From Sophora flavescens (Eukaryota > Streptophyta > Magnoliopsida > Fabales > Fabaceae), in the NCBI GenBank assembly GCA_030762895.1, contig CM061067.1:106177888-106241887 (forward strand): a stretch of 64,000 bases of DNA, given 5' to 3'. The translations under genes and the position numbers were made by a program. Shown piece by piece: positions 58,106 through 64,000 of the stretch; position 1 is the stretch's first letter, and the number at the start of each line of letters is the position of its first letter. The notes beneath the pieces are model-generated. The model worked only from the letters and a program-made list of their open reading frames with translations, did not search any database and was not told the DNA's origin.

Positions 58106-58879
58106 TTGCCTGAGCCTAAGCTTAAAGGAGATACGATTTCAATAAAAATCTCAGAGGATGAATACAAGATTAGAATGGAAAACTCCAAGAACCGCTTGCA
58201 TGGTCGTCTTTTAATTGCTAAGGGCAATCAGCCTTTGAAGGTTGTTGACTTGCGGGCCAAGCTTGCTGCATTGTGGAAACCTGTTGCTCAATGGCGTTTG
58301 ACCCCTCTTGGCAAAGGCTATTTTGAGTTCTTTTTCTCATCACAAGAAGATTTGAGAAGAATCTGGTATGTTGGCTCATGGAATTTGGCCAATGGAGTCC
58401 TTAGACTGTCAAGGTCGAGTCCTGAATTCAACTCTAACACTTAAAAACAAACTCACTGCCAATGCTAGGTTAGAGTGTATGGGCTGCCTCAGGAGTACTA
58501 CAGACCGAAGATTCTGTTTGAGATTGCCAATGGCATTGGAACACCAATTTCTTTGGATGAAGCGACAAGATCAAGAAGCTTGGGTCATTTTTCAAGAATC
58601 TTGGTAGAAGTCAACCTGAAAGGGAGGCTGGCCAATGTAATTATGGTTGAGAGGAATGATTTTGCCCTCTATGCTGAAATTGAATATGAAAATCTTCCTT
58701 CTTTTTGTGATTATTGCCAAGCGATGGGTCATGAGTCAACCAATTGTAATCGCGGGAAAGGGAATCAAGCAAAGCCAAGTAAGGAGAGGCATAAAGTCTA
58801 TGCTGTTTACATGCCTAAACAAGCTCAAGATCAGCCAGATAAGGAGCAGACTCAGATTGGTGAAACTGTAAAGGATAAT
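58106..58879 (+). pseudogene. LINE ORF1-like protein (DUF4283 + CCHC knuckle)
   Basis: A single frame from about 58106 to the element D insertion at 58880, broken only by TAA (58442) and TAG (58466). It has a DUF4283 segment (KLKGDTISIKISEDEY, PLGKGYFEFFFSSQEDLRRI, WYVGSWNLANGVLRLSR), a middle VYGLPQEYYRPKILFEIANG and a knuckle CDYCQAMGHESTNC. This is the N-terminal protein of plant L1-type LINEs, likely an RNA- or DNA-binding cofactor. Its true start and 3' parts are not in view. It resembles the minus-strand copy at 1690-3290. Confidence 0.85.
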
Positions 58880-60280
58880 TGATAGTGTGATTTTACATCA
58901 TATTTTCTGTACACTTTTGCATGCATTTTTTATATGGATTAGGCATTCTTTATTTGATTTTTATTATATTTTCCCTTGGAACGGGTGAAGCGGTTTCTGT
59001 GTGTTGTTTTGCAGAAATTGAAGGAAAACTGTGCATATTTGGCTATAGTGAAGCTTGGATGATTTTGGAGTTTGAAAAGAGAAGAAATTGAGCCAAGCAG
59101 AACTCTGGAGATTCGCCCCGCGAAACTGGATTTGCCTCGCGACCCTGAAAGCTGACTGTTGCAGCAGAATGCCATCTTTCTGGTTCACCTCGCGAACCTT
59201 GTCTCGTCTCGCGAGTCTGGAAACAGAAGCCATCACGCCCAGGCCCTGATGCTCCTCACGGGCATATTGGAGAACCATTTTACTGGCTCGCGTCGCGAAC
59301 ATGTACTCGCCTCGCGAGAATACAATTTTCTGAAACAGCAGAATTTAACTTTCGCCTCGCGAGAGGCCATTCGCCTCGCGAACGCGCGCAGAACTGATTG
59401 GTATAAGTTGATGTTTTAGGGCAGAATTGAGGGAGTTTTTGGGGAGTTCTTGGAGGAGCCACTTGGAGCTGCGGCTGGGCTAGGGTTTCAACCCTAGAAG
59501 GGAGCCAAGAGGGGTTGCTTTGAAGATGAAGGAAAGCTCACATGGAGCCTCTTCTCTCCTCTTCCTTCCTATTTCTCTGGTTTGGTTTTCTTTGTTTATG
59601 AGTAGCTAATCCCTTTTTGTTGGGATTAGATGTAACCAAATTGATTATTATGTATTTATCTTGACTGATTATTCTGTGTTCATGTCTTCATATTAGTGAT
59701 TAATTTTCTGTGCTTAATGCTTGTTGTGGCTAGCACCCCCATGACTCGATTTGTGTTTTGGTATGCAATGGGGACGTTCTTATCATAACCGGAATTGAAT
59801 TTAATCACCTAGTAAGCCTTGTATCTAGGAATGGAGTTAGGTTTATTAGTAATCGCGTAATCCCTAATCTTAATGCAAATTCATTAATCTAGGCCACCTA
59901 AGGAATTAGGGTCTATTGATGGATTTAGGCTCTTGCCATCCGAGGAATCGGGGCTTGAGTAGTTTAGTGGATTGATTTTAATATCTGAAGCATGAATGGG
60001 AGGTATCTAGTCCTGGTATTGCATGAGACAGATGTTTGGTGAAGTCTAGTCCCAACATATCTTTCTGCACTCCAAGTGTTTGTCAAAAGTCCCCAAAAAG
60101 ACAAAAAGATTTTATTCCTTTTCTTTTGTTTATTTTGATTTCTCTTGATTAATAGTTTAGTCTAGATAGTTGCTGAGTTTGCGAATTGGTAGTTGACATC
60201 CAATCCCCGTGGATACGATAAACCGGTCTTACCACCGTATTACTTGCACGACTGGGTATACTTGCCCAGATTCGTCAACA
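58880..60280 (+). repeat. Element D left LTR, 1401 bp
   Basis: It starts TGATAGTGTGATTTTAC and ends TTCGTCAACA. It carries a TCGCGA array (59112-59395, about ten units, as in element C) with one ATCACGCCCAGGCCCTGATG segment at 59232-59251 that looks like a unit of element B's array. Confidence 0.92.
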
Positions 60281-60430
60281 AGTTTTTGGCGCCGTTGCCG
60301 GGGATTGGTTTTGCCAATATCATTAGTAACAGAGGAGGCAACTAATTTAGACATTTTTATTTTTTTTATTTTTCTGTATATATTTGATCTTTTTGTTTTG
60401 AGCTTTGGTAGTGCCAGGTGGACGAAATTC

Positions 60431-60964
60431 ATGGAAAATTTTTATTATCCACCTAATGAGGAAGCCTCCAGTCGCGTTTTGGAAGACAACTGGTGTTTGG
60501 GAGACGTCATGGATTTGATGGACCATGTTACTCCCGCACAAGTTGATTATATGACGGGAAGGCTTATATATAACTTCTCCGAGGAGGATTGGGAAACCTT
60601 TTGTTCATATTTGCCACCTCCACCACCATGTATGATTCCCATAGAGCCACAAGAATCCGCATTTGAGAAAAATCTGGTTGTGGGAATGGATCAAATTGAA
60701 GATGAAGTGGTGGTGGTAAGCGAATCACAACACGAGGAATTACCTTCCACAAATCCTTGGGAAACAACAAGTGAGGAGGCAGGGCATTTGGAAAGCACTC
60801 CCTCCACCATGCATGTTGAGCAATCTGATTTTACTGCATTAAATAATTATGTTGGCTTGCATGCATGTGTGGACACTGGTAAGTTAGCCCCCTCCACTTG
60901 TCTGTCACACTTCCTCTTGAAAATTCCACTTGACCCGAGAGGAAGTGAGTTCATAATTGTATAG
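60431..60964 (+). CDS. Element D ORF, acidic protein with the domain shared with C
   Basis: 177 aa from ATG at 60431 (reading further upstream enters the LTR). The N-terminal 120 residues are acidic, with W/Y motifs (EEDWETFCSYLPPPPPC) and no recognised domain. Residues about 129-177 hold SDFTALNNYVGLHACVDTGK, STCLSHFL and DPRGSEFII, matching element C. A stop at 60962 cuts the frame; VKGV and NKVILLLQ follow in the same frame, as in C. This is the sole protein of D and its role is unknown. Confidence 0.55.
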   Translation: MENFYYPPNEEASSRVLEDNWCLGDVMDLMDHVTPAQVDYMTGRLIYNFSEEDWETFCSYLPPPPPCMIPIEPQESAFEKNLVVGMDQIEDEVVVVSESQHEELPSTNPWETTSEEAGHLESTPSTMHVEQSDFTALNNYVGLHACVDTGKLAPSTCLSHFLLKIPLDPRGSEFIIV

Positions 60965-61107
60965 GTCAAGGGAGTTTCCACCCAATGGCTGGGTGGAATT
61001 GAGAATAAAGTTATTTTACTACTACAATCACCATCCCAATTTCCATTTGATCCGGGAGGAGGATCCAGGTGGATGCTTTTTAATAAGTCAAGCTAGTGAC
61101 ATTAAAG

Positions 61108-61133
61108 AAGCGCTCATTGGGAGGCAACCCAAT
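61108..61133 (+). other. Conserved hairpin H1 in element D
   Basis: AAGCGCTCATTGGGAGGCAA followed by CCCAAT; same stem and loop as in B and C. Confidence 0.8.
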
Positions 61134-62114
61134 TTTTCTTTTCCTTTTTCCTTTTTGTTTAGTTAGATTTTATTTTTGATTTTAAACTCTTGAATAATTT
61201 GAGAAGATCAAGAGTTTTCTTTTACTAATAAAATTGCCAAGTGATTCCAGGGTAAGAAGGAAGGAGGGAAGAGCAAGAAGACAAGAAAAAGCAACCCAAC
61301 TTTCAAGCAGTTTCTGACTGAAATTAAAGCCAACACCCGCTACCGCTCGGTAAGCCGTTCCAATTTTTTTATTTTATTTTATTTTATTTTTCTTCCTCTC
61401 TCCATCTTGATTGTTTACATTGGGGACAATGTAAATTTTTAAGCTTGGGGTAGGGGTATTTTGCATTTTGCATATTGCACCCATATAGTTTTGCATGATA
61501 GTTTGCATGATCACACATTAAATTGCCCTTGTTTAGATTTTGCATCCAATGGTGAAAACTAAGTGCCAAATAAATTGTGATAGTGAATTCTTGAACCCAA
61601 TTCTGTTTATTCTTGTGATATGGTTGCAAATGAAGAATGTTTGAGATAATCTTGGATAGTTGATAATTAGCATATGGTTCTGAGGACTTGTGTTTTTCAT
61701 TGATTCTGTACTAAAATGTGAGATTTTGAGCCAAAGGGGTACTCACAAAATATTACCCCATTCCTTGTGTTAGAGTGTTATTCCTCTTGGTTTGTTTTCT
61801 CTAGAACTTGACTTGAAACCATTTCGAAGCTTAAAAATTTTTGGAAACATTTTTGAAAATGATTGAGGCAATAGGTATTTTCTGGCCTTCTGAGCTTTGA
61901 ATGATGAAATGCTACCATATAGTTGCCAAATTTTGAGCCTGAATAAAATGCTTTTCTTGGTACCCTGAAATGTTTTGATAAATATGTTTAATAAGGGACC
62001 TTCTAAAGTATTAAAAAAGGGTAAAAAGGGGAGTTGAAAAAAGTCTGGGAAAAGAATCAGAAAAAAAAATAATTCTCTTGATTTGAAAAAATCCCCCCTT
62101 CTCCAAATAAATGA

Positions 62115-62164
<50 letters not shown>

Positions 62165-62749
62165 GAGAAGGGGATGACAAAAAGAAAAGTGAAAAACAAA
62201 AAGAAAAAGAAAGAAAAGAAAGGTGGAAAGTGAACTGAAACCCAAAAGGTATTTTAGAAGGTCATGTTTGCAAAGCTTGATTTTGTATAGCCTTTTGAAA
62301 TTTCCTTTTCTTGTTATCCCCACCTAACGATTAATCCCATGGCCACGTTACAACCAAAGTAAAGACCTCTTGATTCTTAATTGTTTTCATTAATAAAGTA
62401 GAGATGTGGTTGATAGTCAAGCCTATGGTAGGATTCATTCCTTGAGGAAAATAGAGCGAATTGTCTTATTCCCCTAAACACTTGAGTGAGGTGAGGAAGA
62501 GAACCAAGCAAAAGAACAAGCTTGGGGTGAGCTTCAGGTGAGAAAGAGTGCCCAAATCAGTGAGAACATGAGTCTAAGGAACCTAAGCCTCTAATTGGAC
62601 TTGAATTGATTGTCTCTTACTGAATTGTTTGAAATGCCTATTACTTGAGTTATTCGCTCGGGTTCTTGATTCACTATCCATGTTCTGTTTTATTCTTCTG
62701 GCCTTAGTGATTGCTTGAGGACAAGCAATTGAATAAGCTTGGGGTGATT
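61134..62749 (+). other. Non-coding 3' part of element D
   Basis: It contains H2 (61187-61214), H3 (61415-61434), a (TA)n run of about 40 bases (62118-62158), and a stretch (about 61560-62700) that is the counterpart of element B's region next to the polypurine tract. The minus-strand ORFs here are low complexity. Confidence 0.7.
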
Positions 62750-64000
62750 TGATAGTGTGATTTTACATGATATTTTCTGTACACTTTTGCATGCTTAGGC
62801 ATTCTTTATTTGATTTTTATTATATTTTCCCTTGGAACGGGTGAAGCGGTTTCTGTGTGTTGTTTTGCAGAAATTGAAGGAAAACTGTGCATATTTGGCT
62901 ATAATGAAGCTTGGATGATTTTGGAGCTTGAAAAGAGAAGAAATTGAGCCAAGCAGAACTCTGGAGATTCGCCCCGCGAAACTGGATTCGTCTCGCGACC
63001 CTGAAAGCTGACTGTTGCAGCAGAATGTCATCTTTCTGGTTCGCCTCGCGAACCTTGTCTCGCCTCGTGAATCTGGAAACAGAAGCCATCACGCCCAGGC
63101 CCTGATGCTCCTCACGGGCATATTGGAGAACCATTTTACTGGCTCGCGTCGCGAACATGTACTCGCCTCGCGAGAATACAATTTTCTGAAACAGCAGAAT
63201 TTAACTTTCGCCTCGCGAGAGGCCATTCGCCTCGCGAACGCGCGCAGAACTGATTGGTATAAGTTGCTGTTTTAGGGCAGAATTGAGGGAGTTTTTGGGG
63301 AGTTCTTGGAGGAGGCACTTGGAGCTGCGGCTGGGCTAGGGTTTCAACCCTATAAGGGAGCCAAGAGGGGTTGCTTTGAAGATGAAGGAAAGCTCACATG
63401 GAGCCTCTTCTCTCCTCTTCCTTCCTATTTCTCTGGTTTGGTTTTCTTTGTTTATGAGTAGCTAATCCCTTTTTGTTGGGATTAGATGTAACCAAATTGA
63501 TTATTATGTATTTATCTTGACTGATTATTATGTGTTCATGTCTTCATATTAGTGATTAATTTTCTGTGCTTAATGCTTGTTGTGGCTAGCACCCCCATGA
63601 CTCGATTTGTGTTTTGGTATGCAATGGGGACGTTCTTATCATAACCGGAATTGAATTTAATCACCTAGTAAGCCTTGTATCTATGAGTGGAGTTAGGTTT
63701 ATTAGTAATCGCGTAATCCCTAATCTTAATGCAAATTCATTAATCTAGGCCACCTAAGGAATTAGGGTCTATTAGTGGATTTAGGCTCTTGCCATCGGAG
63801 GAATCGGGGCTTGAGTAGTTTAGTGGATTGATTTTAATATCTGAAGCATGAATGGGAGGTATCTAGTCCTGGTATTGCATGAGACAGATGTTTGGTGAAG
63901 TCTAGTCCCAACATATCTTTCTGCACTCCAAGTGTTTGTCAAAAGTCCCCAAAAAGTCAAAAAGATTTTATTCCTTTTCTTTTGTTTATTTTGATTTCTC
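62750..64000 (+). repeat. Element D right LTR, incomplete
   Basis: Nearly identical to the left LTR, lacking a short block (TTTTTATATGGATTAG at about 58927). TCGCGA array at 62965-63250. Cut by the window end. Confidence 0.92.

Larger units (their letters stand above)
58880..64000 (+). mobile_element. Gypsy element D, short non-autonomous, runs off the window
   Basis: Left LTR 58880-60280, internal 60281-62749, right LTR from 62750, which would need about 150 more bases. PBS TGGCGCCGTTGCCGGGGA at 60287-60304 and polypurine tract AGCTTGGGGTGATT before 62750. The only ORF is 60431-60964. Because the right end is missing, the target duplication (ATAAT at 58875-58879) is untested. The internal 3' region is similar to that of element B. 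Confidence 0.92.

Noticed and set aside
58939..59462. ORFs on both strands in element D left LTR, repeated at 62795-63318
   Set aside because: LTR sequence; open in several frames because of the TCGCGA array.
61770..62323. Minus-strand ORFs with poly-(IY) tracts
   Set aside because: They read through the (TA)n microsatellite of element D.

Overview
The window is nuclear DNA of a flowering plant, most likely a eudicot; I cannot name the species. The signs are a spliced RKD-type RWP-RK transcription factor gene, a Cassandra element with a 5S-like LTR, plant CACTA transposons with Transposase_24, TNP2 and Ulp1 genes, and Ty3/gypsy elements with plant primer-binding sites. One intact host gene is visible; almost everything else is transposon sequence nested in transposon sequence.

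Left part (1-11070): the 3' end of a CACTA element (CACTA-1, to 1680); a decayed minus-strand LINE ORF1 (about 1690-3290) broken by two small CACTA-like insertions; the RKD gene (3824-5326, minus, four exons, open throughout); TE-derived sequence with a short copia-type LTR (7555-7818); and a non-autonomous CACTA (CACTA-4, 7943-9254, TSD ATA).

Centre (11071-51572): one CACTA element (CACTA-2) with TSD ACT on both sides and a net length near 8.1 kb, swollen to 40.5 kb by insertions. It holds CACTA-3 (13060-17303, TSD CAA), which carries a small B3-like gene, and gypsy element A (19151-47323, TSD CCCTA), which splits the TNP2 transposase ORF. Element A holds element B (19184-32634, TSD TGTAG) in its 5' LTR and element C (37990-43900, TSD TGGAC) in its internal region. 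B is a tandem array of three LTRs and two internal regions coding for gag and protease only. C keeps only a gag remnant and a small extra ORF.

Right part (51573-64000): a complete short Cassandra element (52294-53172, TSD CAAGT), LTR-like and CACTA remnants, a plus-strand LINE ORF1 pseudogene (58106-58879), and gypsy element D (58880 to beyond the window) inserted in it.

B, C and D look like non-autonomous relatives of the Athila/TAT type. They share a PBS matching the tRNA-Asp 3' end, short palindromes repeated many times in the LTRs (in B and C also in the internal 3' region), and conserved RNA hairpins between the ORF and the polypurine tract. C and D also share a small coding domain I do not recognise. 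This shared non-coding and coding module is the most unusual content. The order of events read from nesting is CACTA-2, then CACTA-3 and A, then B and C. No element in the window codes for a complete reverse transcriptase or an intact transposase.
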